NCBI RefSeq assembly: GCF_004005945.1
Contig: NZ_SACS01000004.1
Location: 62,001 to 126,000, forward strand
DNA: 64,000 nucleotides
From: Rheinheimera riviphila
GTDB lineage: Bacteria > Pseudomonadota > Gammaproteobacteria > Enterobacterales > Alteromonadaceae
Reading direction: 5' to 3'
This document shows, piece by piece, positions 10,251 to 20,878 of the stretch. The position numbers were made by a program, and so were the translations under genes. Every line of letters begins with the position of its first letter. The stretch's first letter is position 1. The notes under the pieces are model-generated. The model searched no databases. It saw only the letters and a list, made by a program, of their open reading frames with translations, and had not been told where the DNA came from.

Positions 10251-10766
10251 ATGTTTAAGCCAAGCTTTACTAAAACAGCAGTGTTACTCGCCAGTGTTCT
10301 GATGGCTGGTTCTGTTACTGCAAAAGAAATGAAAATCGGTGTGGTGAATGTACGTGCTGTGTTCAGCCAAATCCCACAAACGGCGAAAATTCAGGAAGCT
10401 CTGAAAACTGAATTTGGTGCTAAGTTTGCTGAAATGCAAAAGCTGGAAAATGACCTGAAGTTTAATATTGAAAAATTTAAACGTGACGGTTCGACGATGA
10501 GCGAAGCGCAGAAAAAAGAACTGCAAACCTCTATCGAAAAACAGCAGCAACAATATGAGCCAATGGCCCGTAGCTTAGAAGAAAGTTACCGTCAGCGTCA
10601 GGGCGAAGAGAACAACAAAATTGGTGCTTTAATCAAAACTGCGATTGAAGGCATTGCGGCGAAAGACCAGTATGATGTGATCCTGAACGCTGAAGCTGCT
10701 GTGTTTGCCAAGCCAGAGTTTGATATTTCATCAGCTGTGGTGACTCAGGTCAGCAAAGCAAAATAA
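10251..10766 (+). CDS. skp: Periplasmic chaperone Skp/OmpH
   Basis: Trimeric periplasmic holdase that carries unfolded outer-membrane proteins to BAM. The 171-residue precursor has a signal peptide (cleavage after VTA, residue 24), the conserved KIGVVNVRAVFSQIPQ strand and a long charged coiled coil, roughly residues 45-130. The start at 10251 has AAAGGA 6 bases upstream and leads directly into the signal peptide. An in-frame start at 10233 would add six polar residues. The stop overlaps the lpxD start (TAATG). Confidence 0.95.
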   Translation: MFKPSFTKTAVLLASVLMAGSVTAKEMKIGVVNVRAVFSQIPQTAKIQEALKTEFGAKFAEMQKLENDLKFNIEKFKRDGSTMSEAQKKELQTSIEKQQQQYEPMARSLEESYRQRQGEENNKIGALIKTAIEGIAAKDQYDVILNAEAAVFAKPEFDISSAVVTQVSKAK

Positions 10767-11806
10767 TGTCGGTTTATACATTACAGACATTGGCTGAGCA
10801 CTTAGGTGCTCAGCTCCATGGAGACGGTGCTGTTGAAGTCAGCGCCGTTGCCACGCTTGAGGACGCACAGTCCGGGCAGATTACCTTTCTGTCAAACGCC
10901 AAATACCGCAAATTTCTGCAACAGACCAAAGCCTCAGCGGTGTTGATTAAAGCCGAAGAGCTGGAGTTTTGCCCTGTTGCTGCATTGATTGTTAAAGATC
11001 CCTATGTCGCTTTTGCCAAAGTAGCGCAGTTGCTCGATACCACGCCCGCTGCGGCAGATGGTATCCATCCCACGGCTATCGTCGACAGTTCTGCACAGAT
11101 AGACCCCACCGCTCAGCTTGGACCTTATGTGGTTGTCAGCAAAGATGTGGTGATTGGTGCAGGCGTACAAATTGGTGCTGGTAGTTTTATTGGCGAAGGG
11201 GCATCAATTGCTGCCGATTGCAAAATCTGGCCGAAAGTTTCGATTTATCATCGGGTTCGGCTTGGTCAGCGCTGTATCGTCCATAGCGGTGCAGTGCTGG
11301 GGGCTGACGGTTTTGGTTTTGCCAACGAGCGCGGCCAGTGGCTAAAAATTCCTCAGGTCGGCACTGTGATTGTCGGCGATGATTGTGAAATTGGTGCCAA
11401 TACCACCATCGATCGGGGCGCAATCGGCGACACCTTGATTGGCAACAATGTCATTCTGGATAACCAGGTGCAAATTGCCCATAACGTGCAGATCGGTGAC
11501 CACAGCTGCATCGCTGGCTGTACAGTCGTTGCCGGTAGTACTAAAATTGGCAAATATTGTGTGATTGGCGGCGCTTGCGCTATTACCGGCCATATCGAAA
11601 TTTGTGATGCCGTGCAAATTACCGGCATGTCAATGATCACCAAAGCCATCACGGAAAAAGGCATTTACTCGTCCGGGATGCCAGCAACGACCAACCTGGA
11701 ATGGCGAAAAAATAACGCCCGTTATCGTCAGCTGGAACAAATATATCAGCGGTTGCGTGATGTCGAGCAGGAACTGGCTCAATCGCGTAACGTCACCGGC
11801 GAATAA
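10766..11806 (+). CDS. lpxD: UDP-3-O-(3-hydroxyacyl)glucosamine N-acyltransferase
   Basis: Third step of lipid A synthesis, transferring a hydroxyacyl chain from acyl carrier protein to the glucosamine nitrogen. The 346-residue protein has an N-terminal uridine-binding domain with QITFLSNAKYRKFL, then a left-handed beta helix of hexapeptide repeats (about residues 100-310). The repeats contain GADGFGFA and the catalytic-histidine region NVILDNQVQIAHNVQIG. It forms one unit with skp, fabZ and lpxA. Confidence 0.97.
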   Translation: MSVYTLQTLAEHLGAQLHGDGAVEVSAVATLEDAQSGQITFLSNAKYRKFLQQTKASAVLIKAEELEFCPVAALIVKDPYVAFAKVAQLLDTTPAAADGIHPTAIVDSSAQIDPTAQLGPYVVVSKDVVIGAGVQIGAGSFIGEGASIAADCKIWPKVSIYHRVRLGQRCIVHSGAVLGADGFGFANERGQWLKIPQVGTVIVGDDCEIGANTTIDRGAIGDTLIGNNVILDNQVQIAHNVQIGDHSCIAGCTVVAGSTKIGKYCVIGGACAITGHIEICDAVQITGMSMITKAITEKGIYSSGMPATTNLEWRKNNARYRQLEQIYQRLRDVEQELAQSRNVTGE

Positions 11807-11861
11807 CCACATCACTTTGTTGCGGTTGTTTGTTCTGGTCTAATCAGTCAGAGGGTTCATT

Positions 11862-12314
11862 TTGACGAATTCATTAAATATCATCGAAATTCAGGAAATC
11901 ATGGCGTTGTTACCACATCGCTACCCGTTTTTATTAATCGACCGGGTGCTGGATTACACGCCAGGCGAATCACTCACTGCCATTAAAAATGTCACCATTA
12001 ATGAGCCGATTTTCACCGGCCATTTCCCGGGCATGCCCATTTTCCCTGGCGTGTTAATTCTGGAAGCGATGGCGCAAGCCACTGGTATTCTTGGGTTTAA
12101 AACAGTCACCGAACGCTCAGAAAACGAATTGTATCTGTTTGCTGCCATCGACGAAGCGCGTTTTAAAAAGCCGGTAGTGCCTGGCGATCAGCTGGTGATC
12201 GAAGTGAAGTTTTTAAAAGAACGCCGTAATCTGTGGAAATTCGCCTGTGAAGCCAAAGTGGACGGACAAATTGTCTGTACTGCTGAATTGATGTGTGCCA
12301 GAAGAGAACTTTAA
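11862..12314 (+). CDS. fabZ: 3-hydroxyacyl-[ACP] dehydratase FabZ
   Basis: Hot-dog-fold dehydratase of fatty-acid elongation. It competes with LpxA/LpxD for hydroxyacyl-ACP, which explains its place between lpx genes. The 150 residues match the E. coli length (151). The catalytic segment [23 protein letters not shown] contains the active-site His and Glu. The start is a TTG at 11862 with AGAGGG upstream; the first internal ATG would remove residues that the family conserves. lpxA begins one base after its stop. Confidence 0.96.
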   Translation: MTNSLNIIEIQEIMALLPHRYPFLLIDRVLDYTPGESLTAIKNVTINEPIFTGHFPGMPIFPGVLILEAMAQATGILGFKTVTERSENELYLFAAIDEARFKKPVVPGDQLVIEVKFLKERRNLWKFACEAKVDGQIVCTAELMCARREL

Positions 12315-12315
12315 T

Positions 12316-13086
12316 ATGATCCATCCTTCAGCAGTGATCGAACCCGGTGCAGTGATTGGCAATAATGTGCGGATTGGCCCTTTTAGCTACATCGGCGCAG
12401 GTGTGACATTAGGCGATGATTGTATTGTCGAATCGCACGTGGTGATTAAAGGTCCGTCGACCATTGGCCGTGGCAATCATTTTTTCCAGTTCGCCAGTAT
12501 CGGTGAAGCTTGCCAGGATAAAAAATACAAAAATGAGCCGACTGAATTACATATCGGCGATTTTAATATTTTCCGTGAAGGCTGTACTGTGCATCGTGGC
12601 ACCATTCAGGACAAAGGACTGACCTCGATTGGTAGTCATAATTTGTTTATGAATTACACCCATGTCGCGCATGACTGTGTGATTGGCAGCAACGTCATTT
12701 TTGCCAATGGCGCTTCGACCGCCGGGCATTGTCATGTTGGGGACTGGGTGATTATCGGCGGCATGAGTGGCGTGCACCAATTCTGTCAGATTGGTTCGCA
12801 CAGCTTTATTGGCGGCGGTTCTATTGTGGTGAAAGACGTGCCACCATTTGTGATGGCGCATGGTTCACACGCAGTGCCAAATGGCATTAACTCAGAAGGC
12901 TTAAAGCGTCGTGGTTTTAGTGCCGAGGCCATTCTGGAAATTCGCCGTGCTTACAAAGTCCTGTACCGCCAGGGCTTGACGGTGAATGAAGCGCTGACCG
13001 AGCTCGCTGACAAAACTGAACAGTGGCCGGAAATTAAGTTATTTACTGATTTTATTCAGAATTCAGCGCGTGGTATTGTTCGCTAA
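12316..13086 (+). CDS. lpxA: UDP-N-acetylglucosamine acyltransferase
   Basis: First step of lipid A synthesis, a trimeric enzyme attaching a hydroxyacyl chain to UDP-GlcNAc. The 256 residues begin MIHPSAVIEPGAVIG. Hexapeptide repeats run to about residue 190, including the catalytic-histidine region NYTHVAHDCVIG, and a helical C-terminal domain follows. An in-frame start at 12295 lies inside fabZ and is unlikely. The start at 12316 follows the fabZ TAA by one base. An intrinsic terminator separates it from lpxB. Confidence 0.97.
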   Translation: MIHPSAVIEPGAVIGNNVRIGPFSYIGAGVTLGDDCIVESHVVIKGPSTIGRGNHFFQFASIGEACQDKKYKNEPTELHIGDFNIFREGCTVHRGTIQDKGLTSIGSHNLFMNYTHVAHDCVIGSNVIFANGASTAGHCHVGDWVIIGGMSGVHQFCQIGSHSFIGGGSIVVKDVPPFVMAHGSHAVPNGINSEGLKRRGFSAEAILEIRRAYKVLYRQGLTVNEALTELADKTEQWPEIKLFTDFIQNSARGIVR

Positions 13087-13111
13087 ACGCGCTGGAATTC
13101 GAGAGTTGAAG

Positions 13112-13142
13112 CGCCGTTGTCGGGTAAGATAACGGCGTTTTT
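13112..13142 (+). terminator. Intrinsic terminator between lpxA and lpxB
   Basis: CGCCGTT (13112-13118) pairs with AACGGCG (13131-13137), followed by TTTTT. In E. coli lpxA and lpxB are directly adjacent, so a terminator or attenuator here would lower lpxB-rnhB-dnaE transcription relative to lpxA. Confidence 0.75.
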
Positions 13143-13213
13143 ATTTGTGCCTGACAGTCGTTTGGCTCACTCAAATACCGCCCTGACCATTCCAAGGATC
13201 GAACAATAACGTG

Positions 13214-14362
13214 ATGACAAGCACTCAAAGACCCTTAAAAATTGCCCTAATTGCCGGTGAGCATTCCGGTGATATCCTTGGCGCCGATTTAATCCGGGCA
13301 TTAAAGCTAGCACAGCCCAATGCCGAGTTTTATGGCATTGGCGGCGACCGGATGCGCGCTGAAGGTTTTAAAACCGTGTTTGATATGGAAGAACTGGCGG
13401 TGATGGGCATAGTTGAAGTGCTGGGGCGGTTGCCACGGTTACTGAAAGTCCGCCGCGACATTCTGGCGCATTTTACCGCACACAAACCTGACTTATTTAT
13501 TGGCATTGACGCACCGGATTTTAACTTGCCGGTGGAGTTGAAGCTCAAACAAGCCGGCATTAAAACCGTGCATTACGTCAGCCCGTCCGTTTGGGCCTGG
13601 CGCCAAAAGCGGATTTTTAAGATTGCGGCTGCGACCAACATGGTTTTGGCGTTGTTGCCATTTGAAAAAGCTTTTTATGATGTACATCAGGTGCCTTGTA
13701 CCTTTGTTGGCCATACACTGGCCGATCAGATGCCGTTACAGCCGGATAAAACTGCTGCCAAAGTGGCACTAGGTTTTAGCGCTGAGGCACCTTTATTAGC
13801 ATTGATGCCGGGCAGTCGCACCAATGAGATCAAATTGTTAGCGCCGGAATTCTTGCAGGCGGCCGCGCAGTTGCAACAGCAAAACCCCGGTTTACAGCTG
13901 GTGTGTAATATGGTGACGCCGGTGAAAGCCGAACTATTTACTCAAATCTGGCGCCAGGTCGCGCCGGATCTGAAGTTAACTTTGTTGATTGGCCAGGCCA
14001 GGCAAACGTTGACTGCCGCCGATGCTGTGTTAATTGCCTCCGGCACTGCCACATTAGAAGCCATGCTGGCAAAAACGCCGATGGTGGTGGCATACAAAAC
14101 CAACTGGCTCACCTATCAAATTGCCAGCCGACTGGTGAAAGTCGATTTTTTCAGTTTGCCGAATTTACTGGCGAAAAAAGCGCTGGTACCGGAATTTTTG
14201 CAGGACGAGGTAACAGTTTCTGCGCTGGTTAATGCCATGCAGCCGTTATTGGCGCAATCCGGTACTGAGACCCAAGCGGCTTTTACCGACATTCATCAAC
14301 ACATTCGCTGCGATGCCAGCGCCCAAGCCGCCAAAGCGGTGCTTGAGTTATTGCATGACTGA
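13214..14362 (+). CDS. lpxB: Lipid-A-disaccharide synthase
   Basis: GT-B-fold glycosyltransferase condensing UDP-diacylglucosamine with lipid X to form the lipid A disaccharide at the inner membrane. The 382 residues equal the E. coli length. Visible are [21 protein letters not shown] at the N-terminus, [22 protein letters not shown] and [12 protein letters not shown] at 13211 and ATG at 13214 are both possible starts; AGGA at 13195-13198 is rather distant from either. It overlaps rnhB by eight bases. Confidence 0.96.
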   Translation: MTSTQRPLKIALIAGEHSGDILGADLIRALKLAQPNAEFYGIGGDRMRAEGFKTVFDMEELAVMGIVEVLGRLPRLLKVRRDILAHFTAHKPDLFIGIDAPDFNLPVELKLKQAGIKTVHYVSPSVWAWRQKRIFKIAAATNMVLALLPFEKAFYDVHQVPCTFVGHTLADQMPLQPDKTAAKVALGFSAEAPLLALMPGSRTNEIKLLAPEFLQAAAQLQQQNPGLQLVCNMVTPVKAELFTQIWRQVAPDLKLTLLIGQARQTLTAADAVLIASGTATLEAMLAKTPMVVAYKTNWLTYQIASRLVKVDFFSLPNLLAKKALVPEFLQDEVTVSALVNAMQPLLAQSGTETQAAFTDIHQHIRCDASAQAAKAVLELLHD

Positions 14363-14990
14363 TCTGCAAAAAACGGATTACCAAAGGCCAGATTTTGCGC
14401 TGATCGCTGGCGTCGACGAAGTAGGGCGCGGCCCGCTGGTTGGTGCAGTCGTCACCGCTGCGGTGATCCTCGACCCAAATAAGCCAATTAGCGGTTTAAA
14501 TGACTCAAAAAAACTCAGCGAAAAAAAACGCTTACTGCTGGCCGAAGAAATTCGCAGTAAAGCGCTGAGCTGGAGTTTAGGCCGGGCCGAAGTGGAAGAA
14601 ATTGATGAGCTGAATATTCTACACGCCACCATGCTGGCGATGCAGCGCGCCGTCGCCGGTTTACATATTCAGCCGGAATGGGTGCTGGTCGACGGTAATA
14701 GAGTACCTGATGGCTTAAAACACTGCGGTAGCGCAGTGGTGAAAGGCGATAGTTTAGTGCCGGAAATCAGCGCCGCTTCGATTATTGCGAAGGTGGCGCG
14801 GGACGCGGAAATGACCGAGTTACATCAGCAATATCCGGAATATAATTTTGCTGGTCATAAAGGCTATCCGACCGCCGAGCATCTGGCGGCTATTGCAAAA
14901 CACGGTATTCTGGCGGAACATCGTCGCAGCTATAAGCCAGTGCGGGACGCGATTGAACGTGGTCCAGGCGCAGGCGATGACAGCGTTTAA
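14355..14990 (+). CDS. rnhB: Ribonuclease HII
   Basis: Cleaves the RNA strand of RNA-DNA hybrids and starts ribonucleotide excision repair. The 211-residue protein shows the family signature [20 protein letters not shown], whose acidic residues bind the metal, then [12 protein letters not shown] and the C-terminal [10 protein letters not shown]. An upstream in-frame start at 14232 lies within lpxB. The ATG at 14355 overlaps the lpxB end and fits the known N-terminus. It is followed by dnaE, the usual order. Confidence 0.96.
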   Translation: MTDLQKTDYQRPDFALIAGVDEVGRGPLVGAVVTAAVILDPNKPISGLNDSKKLSEKKRLLLAEEIRSKALSWSLGRAEVEEIDELNILHATMLAMQRAVAGLHIQPEWVLVDGNRVPDGLKHCGSAVVKGDSLVPEISAASIIAKVARDAEMTELHQQYPEYNFAGHKGYPTAEHLAAIAKHGILAEHRRSYKPVRDAIERGPGAGDDSV

Positions 14991-15024
14991 CCAGATCTAA
15001 TTCACAGCATTAGCAAGGACAAGC

Positions 15025-18000
15025 ATGGAACCGGGTTTTGTTCACCTGCGGGTACACAGCGATTTTTCGATGATCGACGGCGTCAGTAAAATTAAGCCGA
15101 TTGTCAGTGCTGCCAAAAAGTTAGGCATGCCGGCATTGGCGCTGACCGATCAGATGAATATGTGTGGCCTGGTGCGGTTTTACAGCACCGCGCATGATGC
15201 CGGTATCAAGCCGATCGTTGGCGCCGATGTTTGGGCGCAGCATCCGTTGTTTCCGGGTGAAGCCTGCCGGATGCTGATCCTGGCGGCCGACAACGAAGGG
15301 TATCAGAACCTGACGATGCTGCTATCCAAAGCCTATTTGCGTGGCCATGTGGCGGATAAACCACAAATTGACCACGATTGGCTGATTGAACACAACGCCG
15401 GGCTGATTGTGCTTTCTGGCGCTAAAGACGGCCCGCTCGGTAAAGCCTTAATTAAAGGCAATAAAGGCAGCAGCGATCAACTGGTGGCCTTTTATCAGCA
15501 ACATTTCCCCAACCGCTTTTTCCTCGAAGTGACCCGCACCGGTCGGGTTGATGAAGAAATTTATCTGCAACAAGCCGTCACGCTGGCTGAAGAGACAGGT
15601 TTGCCGCTGGTCGCCACCAATGAAGTGGTGATTTTAACCGCCGATGATTTTTCCGCGCATGAAATCCGCGTTGCTATCCACGATGGTTATACGCTGGAAG
15701 ATAAGCGCCGACCGAAACATTACAGCGAGCAGCAATATTTACGCAGCAGCGAAGAAATGCAGGCGCTGTTTCATGATTTACCGGAAGCGCTGGCCAACTC
15801 GGTCGAAATCGCCAAACGTTGTAATGTCACGATTCGACTCGGCGAATATTTCTTGCCAGCTTTTCCAACCGGCGGCATGACCGACGGCGACTTTTTGGTT
15901 TTAAAATCACGCGAAGGCCTGGAAGATCGTTTATTGATCCTGTTTCCGGATGCAGCAGTGCGGGTTGAAAAACGTATTCCTTATGATGAACGGCTGCAAA
16001 TTGAACTCGACGTCATCAACCAGATGGGTTTCCCCGGTTACTTCCTGGTGGTGATGGAGTTTATTCAGTGGTCGAAAGATAACGACATTCCGGTTGGGCC
16101 GGGTCGTGGTTCGGGTGCCGGTTCTTTGGTGGCTTATGCGCTGAAAATCACTGACTTAGATCCGCTGGAATTCGACTTACTGTTCGAACGGTTTTTGAAT
16201 CCGGAGCGGGTGTCGATGCCCGACTTCGACGTCGATTTTTGTATGGATCGCCGCGACGAAGTGATTGAACACGTCTCCGACATGTATGGTCGGGAAGCGG
16301 TGTCGCAAATTATTACCTTCGGTACCATGGCGGCAAAAGCGGTTATTCGCGATGTTGGCCGGGTGCTGGGCCATCCTTATGGCTTTGTCGACCGCATTTC
16401 CAAGCTCATTCCGCCAACGCCAGGCATGACACTGGAACAAGCATTTATTGAAGAGCCGCGTCTGCCGGAGCTCTATGCCGCCGATCAGGAAGTCAAAGAT
16501 CTGATTGATATGGCGCGTCGTTTAGAAGGTGTGACCCGGAACGCCGGTAAACATGCCGGTGGCGTGGTGATCGCACCGACTAAAATTACCGATTTTGCCC
16601 CGGTGTATTGTGACAGTGAAGGCAATAACCCGGTCACCCAGTTTGATAAAAACGACGTTGAATATGCCGGCTTGGTGAAATTCGACTTCTTAGGTTTGCG
16701 CACCCTGACCATTTTGCAATGGGCAGTCAATATGGTGAACGAGCGGCACCTCAAAGAAGGCAAGCCGCCGGTTGATATCACGCAAATTCCGCTGGTCGAT
16801 AAAAAAAGCTACGACATGCTGATGAAAGCGGAAACCACCGCGGTGTTCCAGCTGGAATCGCGTGGCATGAAAGATTTGATCCGCCGACTGCAGCCCGACT
16901 GCTTCGAAGATATGATTGCACTGGTAGCGCTGTTCCGGCCGGGTCCGCTGCAATCGGGCATGGTAGATAACTTTATCGACCGTAAACGCGGCCGCGAAGC
17001 GATTTCGTATCCGGATGCTACCTGGCAACACGAATCGCTGAAACCCATTCTGGAACCAACCTACGGCATTATCCTGTATCAAGAGCAGGTGATGCAGATT
17101 GCCCAGGTGTTGTCGGGTTATTCATTAGGCGGCGCCGACTTATTGCGCCGGGCTATGGGTAAGAAAAAACCGGAAGAAATGGCCAAACAGCGTGATACCT
17201 TCCAAAATGGCGCTGCTGATAACGGCGTTGACCCCGAACTGGCGATGAAAATCTTTGACCTGGTGGAGAAATTCGCCGGTTACGGCTTTAACAAATCGCA
17301 CTCCGCCGCCTACGCGCTGGTGTCGTATCAGACGCTGTGGATGAAAGCGCATTTCCCAGCCGAATTTATGGCCGCAGTAATGTCAGCGGATATGGACAAC
17401 ACCGACAAAATCGTTACTTTGGTCGATGAATGTGAGCAGATGAAGCTCAAGCTGATCCCGCCTGACGTCAATTCCGGTTTATATAAATTCACCGTCAATG
17501 AGCTGGGCCATATCGTTTATGGCATTGGCGCGATTAAAGGCGTGGGTGAAGGCCCAATCGAAGCCATTATTGAAGCGCGCACTCAAAAAGGCGCTTTTGT
17601 CGATTTATTCGATTTCTGCGCCAAAGTGGATTTAAAAAAGCTTAACCGGCGTGTCATCGAAAAGCTGATATTATCGGGTGCAATGGATAGATTAGGGCCA
17701 CACCGGGCATCACTCATGGCAACGCTGGAAGAAGCGATGAAAGCTGCTGAGCAGCATGCCAAAGCCGAGGCCGTTGGCCAAAGTGATTTATTTGGTTTGT
17801 TGTCACCGGAACCTGAAATGTCGGCCAAAGCCTTTAAACAGGTGCCGATCTGGCCGGACGAAGTCTGGCTGGAAGGCGAGCGGGAAACGCTGGGTTTGTA
17901 CCTGACCGGCCATCCGATCAACCGGTATTTAGCTGAACTGCATCATTACAGCAGTTGTCGGTTAGTTGAAATGCAGCCGGGCAGACGCGACCAAACCGTG

Positions 18001-18492
18001 CATGCCTGCGGTTTGGTGGTGTCGGTGCGGGTGCTGATTAATAAAAAAGGTCGGCGCTGGGCTTTAGTGCAGCTGGATGACAAATCGGCGCGCTTAGATG
18101 TACGTTTTTTCCCCGAACAATTCGAGAACTTCGAGCATCTGCTGCAAAAAGACCGGGTTTTGGTGGTTTCTGGACAGGTCAGCTTTGATGATTTCAGTGG
18201 CGGCCTTACAATGACCGGCCGCGAAGTGGTCGAAATCACCCAAGCGAGGGAAAAATGTCTTAAATCCCTGTTGGTTATGGTAGATTCAGCGCAGGTCGGC
18301 GCCGATTATTTACCGCGGCTGCAGCGGGTACTAACCGAATTTAAAGCGGGCACTGTACCGGTACAGGTCCGCTATCAACGCCAGGAAGGCGCTGTAACGA
18401 TGGCTTTGGGAACTGAATGGTGGGTAACGCCCACAGACGCTTTGTTGCATCAGTTAAAACAATTAGCAACAATACATCTTGAATTTAACTAG
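15025..18492 (+). CDS. dnaE: DNA polymerase III subunit alpha
   Basis: Replicative polymerase catalytic subunit. The 1155 residues are close to E. coli DnaE (1160). Domains in order: an N-terminal PHP domain ([18 protein letters not shown]), the C-family polymerase core with [16 protein letters not shown] and the catalytic PDFDVDF, a thumb/fingers region with [14 protein letters not shown]-type motifs, a helix-hairpin-helix region, and an OB fold (about residues 985-1070). A good RBS (AAGGA) precedes the ATG. It is followed 17 bases later by accA. Confidence 0.98.
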   Translation: MEPGFVHLRVHSDFSMIDGVSKIKPIVSAAKKLGMPALALTDQMNMCGLVRFYSTAHDAGIKPIVGADVWAQHPLFPGEACRMLILAADNEGYQNLTMLLSKAYLRGHVADKPQIDHDWLIEHNAGLIVLSGAKDGPLGKALIKGNKGSSDQLVAFYQQHFPNRFFLEVTRTGRVDEEIYLQQAVTLAEETGLPLVATNEVVILTADDFSAHEIRVAIHDGYTLEDKRRPKHYSEQQYLRSSEEMQALFHDLPEALANSVEIAKRCNVTIRLGEYFLPAFPTGGMTDGDFLVLKSREGLEDRLLILFPDAAVRVEKRIPYDERLQIELDVINQMGFPGYFLVVMEFIQWSKDNDIPVGPGRGSGAGSLVAYALKITDLDPLEFDLLFERFLNPERVSMPDFDVDFCMDRRDEVIEHVSDMYGREAVSQIITFGTMAAKAVIRDVGRVLGHPYGFVDRISKLIPPTPGMTLEQAFIEEPRLPELYAADQEVKDLIDMARRLEGVTRNAGKHAGGVVIAPTKITDFAPVYCDSEGNNPVTQFDKNDVEYAGLVKFDFLGLRTLTILQWAVNMVNERHLKEGKPPVDITQIPLVDKKSYDMLMKAETTAVFQLESRGMKDLIRRLQPDCFEDMIALVALFRPGPLQSGMVDNFIDRKRGREAISYPDATWQHESLKPILEPTYGIILYQEQVMQIAQVLSGYSLGGADLLRRAMGKKKPEEMAKQRDTFQNGAADNGVDPELAMKIFDLVEKFAGYGFNKSHSAAYALVSYQTLWMKAHFPAEFMAAVMSADMDNTDKIVTLVDECEQMKLKLIPPDVNSGLYKFTVNELGHIVYGIGAIKGVGEGPIEAIIEARTQKGAFVDLFDFCAKVDLKKLNRRVIEKLILSGAMDRLGPHRASLMATLEEAMKAAEQHAKAEAVGQSDLFGLLSPEPEMSAKAFKQVPIWPDEVWLEGERETLGLYLTGHPINRYLAELHHYSSCRLVEMQPGRRDQTVHACGLVVSVRVLINKKGRRWALVQLDDKSARLDVRFFPEQFENFEHLLQKDRVLVVSGQVSFDDFSGGLTMTGREVVEITQAREKCLKSLLVMVDSAQVGADYLPRLQRVLTEFKAGTVPVQVRYQRQEGAVTMALGTEWWVTPTDALLHQLKQLATIHLEFN

Positions 18493-18509
18493 GTAGGTAG
18501 TGACAGTCG

Positions 18510-19466
18510 ATGATGCTGAATTATTTAGAGTTTGAGCAACCGATTGCGGAACTTGAAGCAAAAATAGAAGAACTGCGCAAAGTCAGCCGCAATGGCGAGT
18601 TCGATCTCGGCTTGGAAGAAGAAGTGAACAAGCTCAAAGAGAAGAGCCTGACACTGACCAAAAAAATCTTTGCTGAGTTGGGTGCCTGGCAAGTTGCGCA
18701 ATTAGCGCGGCACCCGATGCGTCCTTACACGCTGGATTACATTAAACACATTTTCACTGATTTTGACGAACTAGCGGGCGATCGTACTTTTGCCAATGAT
18801 GCCGCTATTGTTTGTGGTACTGCGCGGTTAGGCGAGCGCACTGTGATGATCATCGGCCACCAAAAAGGCCGTGATACCCACGAAAAAATTAAACGTAACT
18901 TTGGTATGCCACGGCCGGAAGGTTATCGTAAAGCGCTGCGGATGTTCGAAATGGCCGAGCGTTTTAACATGCCGATCATTACCTTTATCGACACGCCTGG
19001 TGCTTATCCGGGCATTGGCGCTGAAGAACGTGGTCAGAGTGAAGCCATTGCCCGCAACTTAAAAGTGATGGCAGGTTTAAAAGTACCGGTGCTGTGTACC
19101 GTCATTGGTGAAGGCGGTTCTGGTGGCGCCTTAGCCATTGGTGTTGGCGATCAGGTCAACATGCTGCAATACAGTACTTATTCGGTGATTTCACCTGAGG
19201 GTTGTGCGTCTATTCTGTGGAAAAGCGCCGAAAAAGCGCCGTTAGCTGCAGATGCGATGGGCATTACCGCACCACGCTTAAAAGAGCTAAACCTGATTGA
19301 CGAAATCATTCCGGAACCATTAGGCGGGGCGCATCGTGCCCACGAGCAAATGGCGGCCAGTCTGAAACAAGCCTTACTGCGTGATTTAGCCAAATTGGAT
19401 AAATTATCAGTTGCTGAACTCTTGGATCGCCGTTATAAACGGTTGATGTCCTTCGGTTACTGCTAA
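18510..19466 (+). CDS. accA: Acetyl-CoA carboxylase carboxyltransferase subunit alpha
   Basis: Alpha subunit of the carboxyltransferase that moves a carboxyl group from biotin to acetyl-CoA, giving malonyl-CoA for fatty-acid synthesis. The 318 residues match the E. coli protein (319). Features include [18 protein letters not shown], the crotonase-fold core [26 protein letters not shown] and [15 protein letters not shown]. Two ATG codons are in tandem; the first aligns with the E. coli start. A strong terminator follows immediately. Confidence 0.98.
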   Translation: MMLNYLEFEQPIAELEAKIEELRKVSRNGEFDLGLEEEVNKLKEKSLTLTKKIFAELGAWQVAQLARHPMRPYTLDYIKHIFTDFDELAGDRTFANDAAIVCGTARLGERTVMIIGHQKGRDTHEKIKRNFGMPRPEGYRKALRMFEMAERFNMPIITFIDTPGAYPGIGAEERGQSEAIARNLKVMAGLKVPVLCTVIGEGGSGGALAIGVGDQVNMLQYSTYSVISPEGCASILWKSAEKAPLAADAMGITAPRLKELNLIDEIIPEPLGGAHRAHEQMAASLKQALLRDLAKLDKLSVAELLDRRYKRLMSFGYC

Positions 19467-19471
19467 ACAGG

Positions 19472-19495
19472 AAGCCGCCTCGTGCGGCTTTTTTT
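19472..19495 (+). terminator. Intrinsic terminator after accA, abutting the tilS start
   Basis: AAGCCGC (19472-19478) pairs with GCGGCTT (19484-19490), and the T run ends at 19495. The tilS ATG is the very next base, so the terminator occupies the place of a ribosome-binding site. Confidence 0.9.
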
Positions 19496-20878
19496 ATGCC
19501 TGATCTAACAAAAGAACCCATCAGCCCGTTGCTGCGTGAACTTGACGCGGCCATTGCACTGCAGCTGCAAAGTTATGCCATTAACAACGTGGTGTTGGGG
19601 CTCAGTGGCGGGCTGGATTCGATGCTGCTGTTACAGCTGTTAGTGCGCTGGCAGGCCGCTGCGCCGAACCGGCAATTGCAGGCAGTGCATGTCCATCACG
19701 GGTTAAGCCCAAACGCCGACGCTTGGGCAGAATTTTGTCAGCAACAATGCGACAAACTTGGCGTACCGCTGCAAGTTCAGCATATTCGACTTGCCACCAC
19801 CGCCAACATCGAAGCACAGGCGCGGACGTTACGTTATCAAGTATTGACTGAGCAACTCGCCGGTGCTTCCCACTGCGCTGTACTAACCGCACACCACGCC
19901 GATGACCAGCTGGAAACCTTGTTGCTGGCATTGAAGCGCGGCAGCGGACCGGCCGGACTTGCCGGTATTGCCAGTGCTAAGCCGGTGGCCGATGGTTGGA
20001 TCTTACGCCCGTTATTAAATTTTCCCCGTGCACAGCTGGTTGCCGCTGCGACTACATTGCAGCTGCAGTGGATTGAAGATGAAAGTAATCTGGATCCCCG
20101 GTTTGAGCGCAATTTCCTGCGCCTTGAAGTACTGCCACTGCTCACCCAGCGCTGGGGGTCATTTGCTTCGACCACCAGTCGCAGCATGCAACAGCTGGGG
20201 CAGGTGCAACAACTCAACGATCAATTACTGCAGCGGCAGTTGGCGGAAATTTCCAGCGCCGACCGGTTATCACTGCAAGGCTTAGCGCAGCATGATGATT
20301 TGACCCAAAGCATGCTGCTGCGGTTATGGCTAAAACAATTTGGGTTAAACCCCGGCAGCGACCGGCTGCTACGGGTCAAACAGGAATTAATCCAGGCGAA
20401 AGCCGATGCCGAACCACAAATTATGTTGGACGGTCATAGTCTGCGCCGCTTTGCTGGTGAGCTGTATTTGTTAAACCCGGCACAGCAACAATTTGCTATG
20501 GCAACAGCACCCAGTCTGCAGCCCTTGTTGCCGGGGGAGAGTGTGACGCTATCGGATGGTAGAACGATGTTATGGCAAACGCAGCAAGCAGATTTTGGGG
20601 TTGATGCCAATTATTGGCCGTTGGCGGTGGCGACCAATACATCATTAGAATTAGGCTTTGGCTGGCTTAATTACCGTTTCAAACCAGCAGGTTATCCGCA
20701 CCATAAACCGCTCAAACAATGGTGTAAGCTTTGGAAGGTGCCGCCCTGGCAACGTGGCTCCGTGCCGTCAATCATTGCCGGGCAGCAAATTTTACTGGTG
20801 GTCGATTTCGAAGCCGCTTGCACCACGACCGAAGCGCAAAGTTGGTTGTCGGTCAGTGCAAGGCCCCGTTTAGATTAA
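19496..20878 (+). CDS. tilS: tRNA(Ile)-lysidine synthetase TilS
   Basis: Modifies cytidine 34 of the CAU-anticodon isoleucine tRNA to lysidine so that it reads AUA. The 460-residue protein has the PP-loop ATP motif SGGLDS at residues 36-41, then VHVHHGL, TAHHADDQLETLLLALKRGSG and the C-terminal TilS domain with KPLKQWCKLWKVPPWQR. The ATG at 19496 directly follows the accA terminator T run and has no Shine-Dalgarno. A TTG at codon 12 is an alternative that would put the PP-loop nearer the E. coli position. Its end overlaps the next, convergent gene. Confidence 0.93.
   Translation: MPDLTKEPISPLLRELDAAIALQLQSYAINNVVLGLSGGLDSMLLLQLLVRWQAAAPNRQLQAVHVHHGLSPNADAWAEFCQQQCDKLGVPLQVQHIRLATTANIEAQARTLRYQVLTEQLAGASHCAVLTAHHADDQLETLLLALKRGSGPAGLAGIASAKPVADGWILRPLLNFPRAQLVAAATTLQLQWIEDESNLDPRFERNFLRLEVLPLLTQRWGSFASTTSRSMQQLGQVQQLNDQLLQRQLAEISSADRLSLQGLAQHDDLTQSMLLRLWLKQFGLNPGSDRLLRVKQELIQAKADAEPQIMLDGHSLRRFAGELYLLNPAQQQFAMATAPSLQPLLPGESVTLSDGRTMLWQTQQADFGVDANYWPLAVATNTSLELGFGWLNYRFKPAGYPHHKPLKQWCKLWKVPPWQRGSVPSIIAGQQILLVVDFEAACTTTEAQSWLSVSARPRLD

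Noticed and set aside
16690-17082. 130-codon antisense frame in dnaE
   Set aside because: Fully inside dnaE, without independent signals.
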